A DNA stretch of 64,000 nt, taken from positions 310,001 to 374,000 of the forward strand of contig NZ_JAFNJU010000001.1 of NCBI RefSeq assembly GCF_017368455.1, written 5' to 3'. Positions 36,004-45,043 of the stretch are shown here, in pieces (position 1 is the stretch's first letter; the number at the start of each line of letters is the position of its first letter). Source of the stretch: Proteiniclasticum aestuarii. GTDB lineage: Bacteria; Bacillota; Clostridia; Clostridiales; Clostridiaceae. The notes below the pieces were generated by a model, which saw only the letters and a list, made by a program, of their open reading frames with translations, ran no database searches and was not told the origin of the DNA. Position numbers and translations under genes: made by a program.

Positions 36004-36951
36004 TTACATCAGTAAGTATGTACCTACTACCATAATCAGAGTCACCAGGGAAAATACGCGAACGATTTTTGTTTCTTTCCATCCTAAGGCTTCAAAATGA
36101 TGATGGATGGGCGCCATCTTAAACACTCTTTTCCCGGTTTTCTTGAAGTATCCCACCTGAATAATCACAGACAGGGTTTCAATGACATATATGATGCCCA
36201 CGAGAATCAGAAGCAGTTCTGTCTTAGTCAGTAGACTCAGTATTCCTACCGCTCCTCCCAGGGCGAGGGACCCGGTATCTCCCATGAACACTTTTGCAGG
36301 AAACCTGTTGAAGTATAGAAACCCCATGAGGGAACCGATCAGTGTCAGAGAGAAGAACAGCACTTCTTTATCCTCTGCAGCCAGAGAAACCAGAACGAAG
36401 AAGAGCAGCACTACGATGGTCACACTGGATGATAACCCGTCAATTCCATCGGTCAGATTCACCGCATTGGTCACCGCAGCGAAGAAGATCACCACAAAGA
36501 GTAGATAGAATATGCCCAGACTGATCTCCTGGTTTATGAACGGTATCACGATGCTGCTGTAGTTTAATCCAAAATGCAGCACACTCCCAGCAAGAAGCCC
36601 GAAAATGAGAAGATAGAGCATCTTATGCTTTGCACTAAGCCCATCTGAGGATTTTTTCTTCACCTTCAGATAATCATCCAGGAATCCGATGAGACCGAAA
36701 CTCAGCGTTACAAGTATCATAAAGAGGATTTCGGCATTGAATCCTGACAGAATGGAACCCATGACCGTAAGCACACTCAGGAATATAAACCCGCCCATAC
36801 TTGGGATGCCCTGCTTCGTCAGATGGGACTCCGGTCCATCCAGCCTGACATTCTGACCGAACTTGAAGCTCCTCAGTTTACTGATGATATATGGTCCGAT
36901 GATGACTGCAGTAGCAATACTTAAGACCATTGAAATAAGCGCAAATTCCAT
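36004..36951 (-). CDS. mraY: Phospho-N-acetylmuramoyl-pentapeptide-transferase
   Basis: Makes lipid I from UDP-MurNAc-pentapeptide and undecaprenyl phosphate. 315 residues, about ten helices. Signatures: PSMGGFIFL, FLDDYLKVKKKSSDGLSAKHK (Asp-Asp), NLTDGIDGLSS (catalytic Asp) and KMAPIHHHFEALGW. One base shared with the murF stop (TAATG). Confidence 0.97.
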   Translation of the reverse strand: MEFALISMVLSIATAVIIGPYIISKLRSFKFGQNVRLDGPESHLTKQGIPSMGGFIFLSVLTVMGSILSGFNAEILFMILVTLSFGLIGFLDDYLKVKKKSSDGLSAKHKMLYLLIFGLLAGSVLHFGLNYSSIVIPFINQEISLGIFYLLFVVIFFAAVTNAVNLTDGIDGLSSSVTIVVLLFFVLVSLAAEDKEVLFFSLTLIGSLMGFLYFNRFPAKVFMGDTGSLALGGAVGILSLLTKTELLLILVGIIYVIETLSVIIQVGYFKKTGKRVFKMAPIHHHFEALGWKETKIVRVFSLVTLIMVVGTYLLM

Positions 36952-38297
36952 TATTCTTTCCCTCCGAATTGTTCAAGTACTGGAATGAATCTTTCAAAAT
37001 ACATCCCTCTGGATGCTTTGATGAGCACGACATCTTCGCGTTTCAGATGCTTCCCTATGTTCTGCTCCGCTTCTTCGAAGGTCGAAAAACCCACTGCACC
37101 CTCTCCATAGACCGCAGTCATTTCATCCATATACTCTCCGATGGCAATAAACAGATCGATCTCTCTTGTTTTCGCATAATAGGCCACCGACTCATGGGCT
37201 GCCAGGGATTCCTCCCCGAGTTCCTTCATGGTCCCAATGACTGCAACCTTTCTTCCTTCAAAGTTCGCCAGATAATCGATGGCTGCTTTCGTGGAGTCGG
37301 GGTTCGCGTTATAGCAGTCATTAATGATCGTCAGTTGATCCAGGCGAATGACATCCATCCTCATGGAGCTTTTGAGAATACTGACATGAGAAAGGTCTTC
37401 GTCTTTTATGCCTAATTCCTTTGCCACGATGTAGCAAAGGATTCCGTTCTGAACATTATGCTTTCCTGGTATATCCAGGCGGATGATTTCTTTATTCCTG
37501 TTTACAGTAAACTCGACATAATCTTCCGCAATGCTTATGTTTCTGGCAATATAGTCTCCTCTGCTTAGACCTCCATATACAACTCTGTATGGCTTGTCTC
37601 CTATGTTTCTCAGATACTCATCATCACCGTTCAGCACCAGAAGTGAATCCTCTTCGAAAAAGTCTGTAATTTCCATTTTCGCCTTCAGAATATTCTCCTG
37701 AGAGCCCAGAAATTCAATATGGGACAGCCCTATGTTTGTTATGAGTGCAATATCCGGCTGGGCGACCCTTGCCAGATTGTGAATCTCAAGAGGAGCACTC
37801 ATCCCCATTTCAAGGATGGCATAGTCATAGGTCTCATCCAATGAAAAAATCATCAGTGGGAGACCCAGTTCGTTATTGTAGTTCCCTGAAGTCTTGAACA
37901 CTTTATATTTCTTCGACAGCATGCCATGAAGGATATCCTTGGTGGATGTCTTCCCCGTGGATCCTGTGATTCCGATGATCTTCAGATTCAGCATTTTTCT
38001 GTAGTAGTATGCCAGATCAAGAATTGCCCTGTAGGTACTCTTTACTTTCAGGACAGCCTTCCCTTCCGGAATTTCACCGATCTCCACCTCTTCCACAACA
38101 GCCACACTGGCTCCATTACGAAAAGCATCCATATAGTGCTCATTGCCGTTGAAATGCTCTCCCTTGATACCGATGAACAGCGCATTTTCCGTAACAATTC
38201 TGGAGTCGATAAACACTGCGTCAAAGCTAGCTTCAGCACTTCCATACAAAGTTGCATCCAAATGTTCCACAATTTCTTTTACAAGTATAGTTTTCAT
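36951..38297 (-). CDS. murF: UDP-N-acetylmuramoyl-tripeptide-D-alanyl-D-alanine ligase
   Basis: Adds D-Ala-D-Ala to the UDP-MurNAc tripeptide. 448 residues: N-terminal uridine-binding domain (DSRIVTENALFIGIKGEHFNGN), central ATPase with GITGSTGKTSTKDIL and SLDETYDYAILEMGMSAPLEI, and C-terminal ligase domain with IINDCYNANPDSTKAAIDYLA. MurE, normally directly upstream, is missing. A terminator separates it from the PBP gene, so murF starts a new transcription unit. Confidence 0.96.
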   Translation of the reverse strand: MKTILVKEIVEHLDATLYGSAEASFDAVFIDSRIVTENALFIGIKGEHFNGNEHYMDAFRNGASVAVVEEVEIGEIPEGKAVLKVKSTYRAILDLAYYYRKMLNLKIIGITGSTGKTSTKDILHGMLSKKYKVFKTSGNYNNELGLPLMIFSLDETYDYAILEMGMSAPLEIHNLARVAQPDIALITNIGLSHIEFLGSQENILKAKMEITDFFEEDSLLVLNGDDEYLRNIGDKPYRVVYGGLSRGDYIARNISIAEDYVEFTVNRNKEIIRLDIPGKHNVQNGILCYIVAKELGIKDEDLSHVSILKSSMRMDVIRLDQLTIINDCYNANPDSTKAAIDYLANFEGRKVAVIGTMKELGEESLAAHESVAYYAKTREIDLFIAIGEYMDEMTAVYGEGAVGFSTFEEAEQNIGKHLKREDVVLIKASRGMYFERFIPVLEQFGGKE

Positions 38298-38390
38298 AAT
38301 ATCCTCATCTCTTCTTACAATTCCAGTTTCAGAATCAGCATTGAATTCCTTATCAAATATATCATAATCCGGCAGTTTCTGCTGTGATTA

Positions 38391-38420
38391 TAGGAAAATA
38401 GCATGTGATTTCACATGCTA
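38391..38420 (-). terminator. Terminator between the PBP gene and murF
   Basis: TAGCATGTGA and TCACATGCTA form a perfect 10-bp stem, followed by TTTTCC on the minus strand. It divides the dcw cluster in two. Confidence 0.8.
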
Positions 38421-38427
38421 CTTCTGA

Positions 38428-40164
38428 TCAGTTCAAGGGCAGATATTTCTCCACTTCCAGGAATATTTCTTTCGCCCATGGAGCAGCAACCGTATTTCCG
38501 TAAATAGCATCTTTAGGATTATTGACGATAACAAGAACTGTAATCTTTGGATCCGTATAGGGCGCTCCACCAATGAATGAGGATATGAACTCATCATCGG
38601 AATATCTCTGATTTCCATTTTCATCTGTGATTATTTTCTGTGCTGTACCTGTTTTCCCGTATACAGGAATATCTTCGATGTAGGCAGCGCTGCGATCATT
38701 TCCCCCTACAACTCCATATAGGAGATTGAGCATACGCTCTGCCGTATCTGCTCTGATCACTTCATTCTCTTCTGCCGTATCCAGTGCTCTCACAGTCAGA
38801 TTTCCGTTGACATCTTCCAGAACTGCCTGCTCTGCCAGATGAAGAGGCTTCATGACGCCTCCGTTGGAAATGGTGTTGATGGCGTTCATCATCTGCACCG
38901 GACTCACTGTCTGCGCCTGTCCAATGGATGATGTGGCCAGATCGATGGGCTTCATGTCATCCTTGTCGAAAACAATTCCTGTGGTTTCACCCGGCAGGTC
39001 TATTCCTGTTTTCTGTCCGAAAAGATATTCGTCCACATACGCATTGAATTTCTCTTCTCCAAGTCTCTGTGCAATGAGGATTGTACCCACATTGCAGGAA
39101 TTTTTCAGGACATCCTGTAGAGACTGGTCTCCATGACCGGAGCGATTCACGCAATTTACTCGGACTCCGTTGACCATGATGTAGCCGGGACAGTTGAAGT
39201 GATCGTGCTCATCTACAAGGCCTTCTTCCAGGGCGGAGGAAATCGTGACGATCTTGAATGTGGATCCCGGTTCATAGGAATCATTCACAGCAAAATTTCT
39301 CGTGACCGCATCAAACTCCTCCTGGGTACGATCTTCCCTTGGATTGTTGGGGTCAAAATCAGGGAGATTGACCATGCCGAGGACGCCGCCGGTTCTGGGA
39401 TCTGAAACGATCATGGTGACGCTGTCCGCTTCATGTTTTTCCATGGCTTCTTCCGCCAGATTTTCAATGAAATACTGTATTTTCTCATCAATGGTAAGTG
39501 TAAGATCACTTCCATTGATTGCCGGTGTCTGAATGACAGCCGAATAAGGAAGTTCTCTGTTCTGTTTGTCTACTTCCGCAATCTTGATGCCGCTTACACC
39601 TCGCAGTGTTTCATCATACCAGTACTCCAGTCCCATGACACCCGTCCCATCAACATTCACTGAACCCAGAACATGGGATAAAAAGCTGTTGTTGGGATAG
39701 TATCTTATGTTGTCATATCCAATCAGAAGGAAACTGATTCCTTCTTCACTGATATAGGCTCTTAACCTGTCAATGACATCTTTTTCAATTTTTCTCTTAA
39801 TGATGATTCCTTTATGCTCTGAAGTAAGTTTCTCCAGAATGGACTCGGTTTCTTCTCCGAGAATCTCTGCCAGTGGAGCCGCATAACTTTCCGGTGTTTT
39901 CCCTTTTGATTCAATCAGTCTTCTGAAGGTAGTGAGATCCGCATCAATTCTGTATGCTTCAGTGGTTGATGCTAAAAGAGAGCCATTTCTATCCAAAATG
40001 TCTCCTCTTTTTGCAGGAATTATGATTTCTCTGACAATCTGATTCTGAGCTTTCGAAAAAATCTCATCTTTGGCTATGACTGTCACATAGAACAGTCTTG
40101 CGCCTAAACCCAGAAACAGGACTAAGGTCAGTAATGTGACGCCTATGTATCTTTTGTTGTTCAT
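38428..40164 (-). CDS. Class B penicillin-binding protein (FtsI/PbpB-type transpeptidase)
   Basis: Septal peptidoglycan transpeptidase. 578 residues: an N-terminal helix (about 8-30), a PBP dimerisation domain starting at PAKRGDILDRNG, and the transpeptidase with SXXK Ser301-Lys304, SxN 356-358 and KTG 504-506. It ends just after the catalytic domain without PASTA repeats, unlike Bacillus PbpB and SpoVD, which carry them. GAGGTGGGG precedes the ATG. Between ftsL and murF, this is the division PBP; a sporulation SpoVD role is less likely but cannot be excluded. Confidence 0.94.
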   Translation of the reverse strand: MNNKRYIGVTLLTLVLFLGLGARLFYVTVIAKDEIFSKAQNQIVREIIIPAKRGDILDRNGSLLASTTEAYRIDADLTTFRRLIESKGKTPESYAAPLAEILGEETESILEKLTSEHKGIIIKRKIEKDVIDRLRAYISEEGISFLLIGYDNIRYYPNNSFLSHVLGSVNVDGTGVMGLEYWYDETLRGVSGIKIAEVDKQNRELPYSAVIQTPAINGSDLTLTIDEKIQYFIENLAEEAMEKHEADSVTMIVSDPRTGGVLGMVNLPDFDPNNPREDRTQEEFDAVTRNFAVNDSYEPGSTFKIVTISSALEEGLVDEHDHFNCPGYIMVNGVRVNCVNRSGHGDQSLQDVLKNSCNVGTILIAQRLGEEKFNAYVDEYLFGQKTGIDLPGETTGIVFDKDDMKPIDLATSSIGQAQTVSPVQMMNAINTISNGGVMKPLHLAEQAVLEDVNGNLTVRALDTAEENEVIRADTAERMLNLLYGVVGGNDRSAAYIEDIPVYGKTGTAQKIITDENGNQRYSDDEFISSFIGGAPYTDPKITVLVIVNNPKDAIYGNTVAAPWAKEIFLEVEKYLPLN

Positions 40165-40183
40165 ACCCCACCTCTATGACCTA

Positions 40184-40687
40184 TCAGTTGAAAAAATTCA
40201 AGTTCAGCATAGAGAATACTTTGTCTGTAAACTTAGGCTGTTCCACCAAAGGTTCATCTTCCATAAAATTATTCCTGGATAAATCAGCTGCAATTGCACT
40301 TTCCTGACCTACTGAAACAAGTTCCAGGGCTATGGATTTCTCAGCAATCTCCCCAATGGATGATGCTTTGATGATCTCAGCCTGCAATGCCTCATTGTTT
40401 TTTAAGGTCAGGCGCGTTTCATTCTGCAGCTCCACATATTCCTTCTGCATGTTATAAATCATTCCGCTTCTGAATATCGTCACAAACAAAGCTGTTGCCA
40501 TAAATAATATGGTGAGTACTGCACTCATTTTCATTCTGTTGTTTCTTGCAGCAGTCTTCTTCGCAAATTCCTGTCTCGACCTTTCCAGCCTTCTTTTTTC
40601 TTCTTCCTGAGCTCTTCTGTTATCTCTTGTAATCTCAGGATTCGCCACAGTATTCAAATACTGAACTCTGTTGGGTAGTGCCATCAT
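40184..40687 (-). CDS. ftsL: Cell division protein FtsL-like
   Basis: Bitopic divisome protein. About 167 residues: a basic, charged cytosolic N-terminus (about 1-50), one membrane helix (about 53-75), then a leucine-zipper-like coiled coil (MQKEYVELQNETRLTLKNNEALQAEIIKASSIGEIAEKSIALEL) and a short tail. Identified by topology and place between rsmH and the PBP, as FtsL is poorly conserved. Start is uncertain: GTG ATG ATG ATG lies just after GAAAGG (40693-40684); I chose the third codon. Confidence 0.85.
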   Translation of the reverse strand: MMALPNRVQYLNTVANPEITRDNRRAQEEEKRRLERSRQEFAKKTAARNNRMKMSAVLTILFMATALFVTIFRSGMIYNMQKEYVELQNETRLTLKNNEALQAEIIKASSIGEIAEKSIALELVSVGQESAIAADLSRNNFMEDEPLVEQPKFTDKVFSMLNLNFFN

Positions 40688-40715
40688 CATCACACCTTTC
40701 TATATATCCCGTAAC

Positions 40716-41642
40716 CTAGATTTTCTCTAAAACTCTGAGTTTTGCGCTTCGTGACCTGGGATTTTCTTCTATCTCTTCTTCTCCAGGCAATATGGGTTTT
40801 CTTGTCAGAATCTTTACTGTTGCCGTCTTTCCGCATATACATGGCATACTGGTCGGACATGTACAGGGAAACATGAGCTCCTTATATGTATTTTTGACGA
40901 TCCGGTCTTCCAGGGAGTGAAAAGTGATGATCGCCAGTCTTCCCTCAGGCTTTAATCCCTCCACCGCATCCAGGATGGTATCTCTTATGATCGTCAGTTC
41001 TCTGTTCACTTCAATCCTTATGGCCTGGAACGTTCTTTTTGCTGGATGGGGCCCTTCTCTTCTTGCCTTCGCCGGAATTGCAGCTTTGATGATATCCACC
41101 AGTTCATGGGTCGTAGCGATAGGCTTCTCTTCCCTTGCCTTCACTATGAATCCTGCAATTCTCTTGGCAAACTTCTCTTCCCCGTAATCACGGATGACGC
41201 GAGCAATATCTGCTTCTTCATATCCATTGACCACATCATATGCTGATAGAACATCTTCCCTGTTCATGCGCATATCCAGCGGAGCATCCTTCATGTAGGA
41301 GAATCCTCTCTCCCCTTCATCCAGCTGATAGGATGAAACACCCAGGTCCATCAGAATCCCGTCCACTCCCTGAGGAGCATGTTCTTCAATGATTTTTCCG
41401 ATATTTTCAAAATTTGAATGTACCAGCACCACATTGTCATAGTCCTTCAGAATATCTCTGGCATTATTCAGAGCATCTGTATCCTGATCGATTCCTATGA
41501 GCTTCCCATCTCGCAGTCTTTTCAGGATCTCCTTTGTATGTCCTGCACCACCTAAGGTACAGTCCACATAAATTCCGTTTTCTTTTATGTTCAACGCTTC
41601 TATACATTCTTCTAGTAGAACAGACACATGTTTAAATTCCAT
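40716..41642 (-). CDS. rsmH: 16S rRNA (cytosine-1402-N4)-methyltransferase
   Basis: Methylates N4 of C1402 in 16S rRNA. 308 residues with [67 protein letters not shown] and [11 protein letters not shown]. Second gene of the dcw cluster, 8 bp from mraZ. Confidence 0.97.
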   Translation of the reverse strand: MEFKHVSVLLEECIEALNIKENGIYVDCTLGGAGHTKEILKRLRDGKLIGIDQDTDALNNARDILKDYDNVVLVHSNFENIGKIIEEHAPQGVDGILMDLGVSSYQLDEGERGFSYMKDAPLDMRMNREDVLSAYDVVNGYEEADIARVIRDYGEEKFAKRIAGFIVKAREEKPIATTHELVDIIKAAIPAKARREGPHPAKRTFQAIRIEVNRELTIIRDTILDAVEGLKPEGRLAIITFHSLEDRIVKNTYKELMFPCTCPTSMPCICGKTATVKILTRKPILPGEEEIEENPRSRSAKLRVLEKI

Positions 41643-41650
41643 ATATTCAC

Positions 41651-42079
41651 CTATATTCCCAGTTCATTCATTTTCTCAGCTATCGCATCCATATCCATTT
41701 CACTCTCGTTATACGCTTCCCACTTTTCCTTAGACCATACTTCCACACGATCCATCATACCGACGCTAACAACTTCCCCTTCAATGCCCGCATAGCTTAA
41801 GAGAGATTGCGGTATCAGTACCCTGCCCATCTTGTCTGGTTCCATTTCATTGGCTCCGGAGAAAAAGAATCGAACGAAGGATCTGACATTCTTGTCAGTA
41901 AGCGGCAAAGATTTCAGTTTCTGTTCAAAAATCTGCCATTCGTTTTTGGGATAGATATACAAACATGAATCCAGACCTTTGGTCATGATAAATGTCTCGC
42001 CCAATCCATCTCTGAGCTTAGATGGAATAATTATTCTGTTTTTCTTATCCATTCCATGACTAAACTCACCAATCAGCAT
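41651..42079 (-). CDS. mraZ: Transcriptional regulator MraZ
   Basis: DNA-binding protein that controls its own dcw operon. 142 residues with two AbrB-like halves: [24 protein letters not shown] and [54 protein letters not shown] precedes the ATG. Three direct repeats matching MraZ boxes lie directly upstream, so autoregulation is expected. Confidence 0.96.
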   Translation of the reverse strand: MLIGEFSHGMDKKNRIIIPSKLRDGLGETFIMTKGLDSCLYIYPKNEWQIFEQKLKSLPLTDKNVRSFVRFFFSGANEMEPDKMGRVLIPQSLLSYAGIEGEVVSVGMMDRVEVWSKEKWEAYNESEMDMDAIAEKMNELGI

Positions 42080-42087
42080 CCTTTTTC

Positions 42088-42114
42088 ACCACTTTCTACC
42101 ACTTTTTACCACTT
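42088..42114 (-). promoter_or_regulatory. MraZ operator: three AAGTGGT boxes
   Basis: On the minus strand AAGTGGT occurs three times at an exact 10-bp period (plus-strand ACCACTT at 42088, 42098 and 42108), between the promoter and the mraZ start. MraZ is known to bind short GTGG-type direct repeats of about this period. Confidence 0.9.
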
Positions 42115-42122
42115 ATAGGTTC

Positions 42123-42151
42123 ATTTTACACAAAAAAGAATAACCCTTCAA
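42123..42151 (-). promoter_or_regulatory. mraZ promoter
   Basis: On the minus strand TTGAAG (42146-42151), 17-bp spacer, TAAAAT (42123-42128), with TGTG before the -10. The -35 lies inside one arm of the upstream terminator hairpin. Confidence 0.8.
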
Positions 42152-42165
42152 TAGCTTGAAGGGTT
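42135..42165 (-). terminator. Terminator upstream of mraZ
   Basis: AACCCTTCAA/TTGAAGGGTT perfect 10-bp stem with a TAGC loop, followed on the minus strand by ATTCTTTTTT. It would end transcripts from the M16 peptidase pair. Confidence 0.88.
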
Positions 42166-42375
42166 ATAAGCGAAATATATTTAAAATTCACAGAATATCT
42201 ATAATTTAATTTTCCTTGATTTTCAGCGCATTTCGCCATTGTCAGAAAATACCGCCATGCTATGTAAACGAATCCACTTAAAAACCGTTGACAGCAGCAT
42301 TATTTTCAATTCATTAATTGAATTGACACTCAACCACTTCGATAAATATGCGCGAATCAGTATAGAACGTACGTT
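42166..42375. other. AT-rich intergenic region with two inverted repeats
   Basis: No reading frame. CAATTCA/TGAATTG (about 42308-42328) is a small palindrome. TTCGATAAA (42338-42346) and TTTATCGAA (42375-42383) form 9-bp arms with the second arm overlapping the peptidase stop. Neither has a U-run. Function unknown. Confidence 0.5.
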
Positions 42376-43650
42376 TTATCGAATTATGACCTTCGTACTT
42401 CTTTCAGGATGAAAAACTTCCATAAACTTGCTTCGTACATCATCCACTGTGATATTTTTCAGCTTTTCCACATAAGTGAAGATATCCTCCTGATGAAGAA
42501 GCATTCCAGTGGTGGTGACACCAATCCGGTCCACGGAGTTGAAGATATTGACAAAGTTTCCGGTCATGCCTTTTTTGATGCGTTCCAGATCCGTTTCCAG
42601 ATCATCAAAGAAGTTCTCATCTGATTTGATGGACTCGATATAGTCTTCTATAAGTGTAAAGACCTTCTCCGGTTCCTTGGATTCTCCCCCGATGAAAATT
42701 TCACCATGATCCTCATCCAGACTGATTTCAGTGGAGAAACTGTCGTTGATTTTTCCGTTACGGATGTTTTCTTCGTAAAAATCCGATGTAGAACCAAAAA
42801 CCAGCTTCATGAGAAGAGATCCTGTCAGGGTTGCCAGAAGAAGATCCTTCTTCTGACTGATCACCTTCAGTCCGTATATGTAGTTGGGCACCTGCAGATC
42901 CATATGGAGGATGCTCTCTTTCTTCAGGGACTCCATGGGTTCATCATAAACCTTTTTTACAAGATCCAATGGTTTCCCAGGCTTTACTTGCTCTGCTATC
43001 AGATGCTCCACCTCATCGATCTCCAGATCGCCAACCAGAACGAGGATCATATTCCTCGGATTGTAAAAAGCATCATAACATTCAATGAGGTGCTCCGGTG
43101 TAAGACTGTAAATGGATTCCACACTACCGGCAATATCTTCTCTGACAGGGTGTTCATGATACAAGGACTTCATTGCTACAATGTACCCCCTGAATCCCGG
43201 ATGATCATCATACATCTTGATTTCTTCCGCAATGATCCCCTTTTCCTTTTCCACATTCTCTTTTGTCAGATGTGGTGTGAACACCATCTCCAGAAGCAGC
43301 TTCAGATTCTCCATGAAATGGGCCGTTGTGCTGAAGTAGTATGATGTCTGATGATTGTTTGTAAAGGCATTTACAGATGCACCCAGCTCAGTGAACTTGT
43401 TGAATACATTCCCTCCACCTGGCATTTCAAAAACCTTATGTTCCAGAAAATGCGCAATCCCTTCTGGATATCGCTTAAATGTTTTGCCTCCATCAATGGA
43501 AAACTCCACATCTTTGCTGCCGTAGTCTGATGTAAGTATCGCATAGGATTTCGCGAATCCTTTCTTTGGTATGTAGTACACTTTTAAACTATTGATTTCT
43601 GTTTCATAGATTTTCTCATCTATGAATTTAAGCTCCTTCATGCTCCCCAT
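42376..43650 (-). CDS. M16 family zinc peptidase, active-type subunit (YmfH-like)
   Basis: Predicted cytosolic metallopeptidase. 424 residues with the inverted zinc motif HFLEH (in GIAHFLEHKVFEM) in the first quarter and a downstream Glu in ENVEKEKGIIAEEIKMYDDHP, as in active M16 enzymes. GGGGAGG precedes the ATG. The start overlaps the partner gene's end by 23 bp. Two adjacent M16 genes, one with and one without the zinc motif, suggest a heterodimer. Substrate unknown. Confidence 0.92.
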   Translation of the reverse strand: MGSMKELKFIDEKIYETEINSLKVYYIPKKGFAKSYAILTSDYGSKDVEFSIDGGKTFKRYPEGIAHFLEHKVFEMPGGGNVFNKFTELGASVNAFTNNHQTSYYFSTTAHFMENLKLLLEMVFTPHLTKENVEKEKGIIAEEIKMYDDHPGFRGYIVAMKSLYHEHPVREDIAGSVESIYSLTPEHLIECYDAFYNPRNMILVLVGDLEIDEVEHLIAEQVKPGKPLDLVKKVYDEPMESLKKESILHMDLQVPNYIYGLKVISQKKDLLLATLTGSLLMKLVFGSTSDFYEENIRNGKINDSFSTEISLDEDHGEIFIGGESKEPEKVFTLIEDYIESIKSDENFFDDLETDLERIKKGMTGNFVNIFNSVDRIGVTTTGMLLHQEDIFTYVEKLKNITVDDVRSKFMEVFHPERSTKVIIR

Positions 43651-44887
43651 CTTTGGCCTCCCCTTCTAAATAGTGCGCACAGATGAATTCAAGATCTGCT
43701 GCCACTTTCATTATTCTTTCCTTCGTCACTTTTTTCAGTTCCTCTATGACCTGATTGATGGTGTAGTCTATTCCGAAAACCCGCAAAGCGATGAGATAGT
43801 TGGTCGTATTGAAGATCGAATCACTCATGGCATTCAGAGAACTGATGACCTTCGTTCTTGCCACTTCTATGTCCTCCTGGGAGAATTCACCGATTCTCAT
43901 TTTATTTAGTTCTTCATCGATCAGCGCTCTGGCTTTTCTAAAGTTTTTGAAATCCGTACCTGCCCCTATGGTCAGAACGCCGGCAAATTTATCAAAGCTG
44001 GAATAAATGGAATAAGCTAGAGAATGATTTTCTCTGACTTCATTGAAGAGCTTGGAATGAGCACCACCACCGAAAATGGAATTGAACAGTACCAACGCAA
44101 AATAATCTCCATTGAAAATACTGTTGTTCGTATTATATAACAGTGAAATTTTACCCTGATTGATTTTCATCTGCTCAAAGACTTCCCCGCATTCTCGGTT
44201 GAAGCTTCTTTCTTCTAACGCAGTGAGCTCGTGTCCGTTTTTACTGTTTCCCAGAATCTTCAGGGACGACACTTTTTCAAGAACCTCTTCTTCACTCCTG
44301 ATATTTCCTGATGCATAGCAGAAGGCTTCTTTCTCTTTCAGATTCTCCCAGAGACCGATCAGCGCCTTTCTGTCAATCCCATCCAGTTCTTCGATGGTTC
44401 CATATTCAGGAATTCTATAGGAATCATTAAGGCCCAGCTCCATGACTCTATTCATGGAGTAATGCCCCTTATCATCATAGATGGACTCGATATAAAGCCT
44501 GTGATTGAGGATTTCCTGTGCAATGATTTCATCATCGAAATCATCCTCTTTCAGCAGCGGATGGTAGATCAGTTCATCGAGAAGATGAATTGCCTTATCC
44601 CATAAATCTTCCTTGTATAAGGTGAAGCGATTATCCATGAAACTCACATAGAAGATCACGAAAAGCTTATTGCCGATTTTGCTCAGCATGATATCGAAAT
44701 TCGCTCCGTACATATCCTGAAGATATCTGGCGATCTCTGATGAAGAGTGAAAAGATTTTGTTCCTCTTTTAAGCACCTGAGCCAGTACATTATAGCCCGT
44801 GACATTTTCGGTCAGGCTGACAGGAACCACCAGACTGATCGCGTTATTCTTGAATTTTAAAGTTTTGATTATTCCAATGTTATCCAT
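43628..44887 (-). CDS. M16 family peptidase, inactive-type subunit (YmfF-like)
   Basis: About 419 residues with the M16 fold (SIFGGGAHSKLFNEVRENHSLAYSIYSSFDKFAGVLTIGAGT is the typical C-terminal half), but no HxxEH in the N-terminal half: the aligned region reads GTKSFHSSSEIARYLQDMYGANFD. It therefore probably provides the substrate-binding face for the active subunit downstream. The start at 44887 is set by GGAGG 4 bp upstream; the frame is open to 44923. Confidence 0.9.
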   Translation of the reverse strand: MDNIGIIKTLKFKNNAISLVVPVSLTENVTGYNVLAQVLKRGTKSFHSSSEIARYLQDMYGANFDIMLSKIGNKLFVIFYVSFMDNRFTLYKEDLWDKAIHLLDELIYHPLLKEDDFDDEIIAQEILNHRLYIESIYDDKGHYSMNRVMELGLNDSYRIPEYGTIEELDGIDRKALIGLWENLKEKEAFCYASGNIRSEEEVLEKVSSLKILGNSKNGHELTALEERSFNRECGEVFEQMKINQGKISLLYNTNNSIFNGDYFALVLFNSIFGGGAHSKLFNEVRENHSLAYSIYSSFDKFAGVLTIGAGTDFKNFRKARALIDEELNKMRIGEFSQEDIEVARTKVISSLNAMSDSIFNTTNYLIALRVFGIDYTINQVIEELKKVTKERIMKVAADLEFICAHYLEGEAKDGEHEGA

Positions 44888-44977
44888 TATTCCTCCACGT
44901 CTGTACACGAAAGTACAGTTCATAACCTAAATTGGTTGCATAAAATATATTATCACATTTTCCCCTGAAAATCTTCT

Positions 44978-45028
44978 TAAAGAAAACAGGTTTCCATAGA
45001 AGGCTATATCCTTCTTACAGAAACCTGT
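44978..45028 (-). terminator. Terminator after the M3 peptidase
   Basis: ACAGGTTTC/GAAACCTGT outer stem with inner GAAGG/CCTTC, followed by TTTCTTT on the minus strand. Confidence 0.85.
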
Positions 45029-45043
45029 CTGAACTAGTGATTT

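Noticed and set aside
40184-40693. Sporulation or septum protein other than FtsL
   Set aside because: Topology, coiled coil and place between rsmH and the PBP fit FtsL; no alternative motif was seen.
42308-42383. Terminal inverted repeats of an insertion sequence
   Set aside because: No transposase, no target duplication, and the arms are only 7-9 bp.
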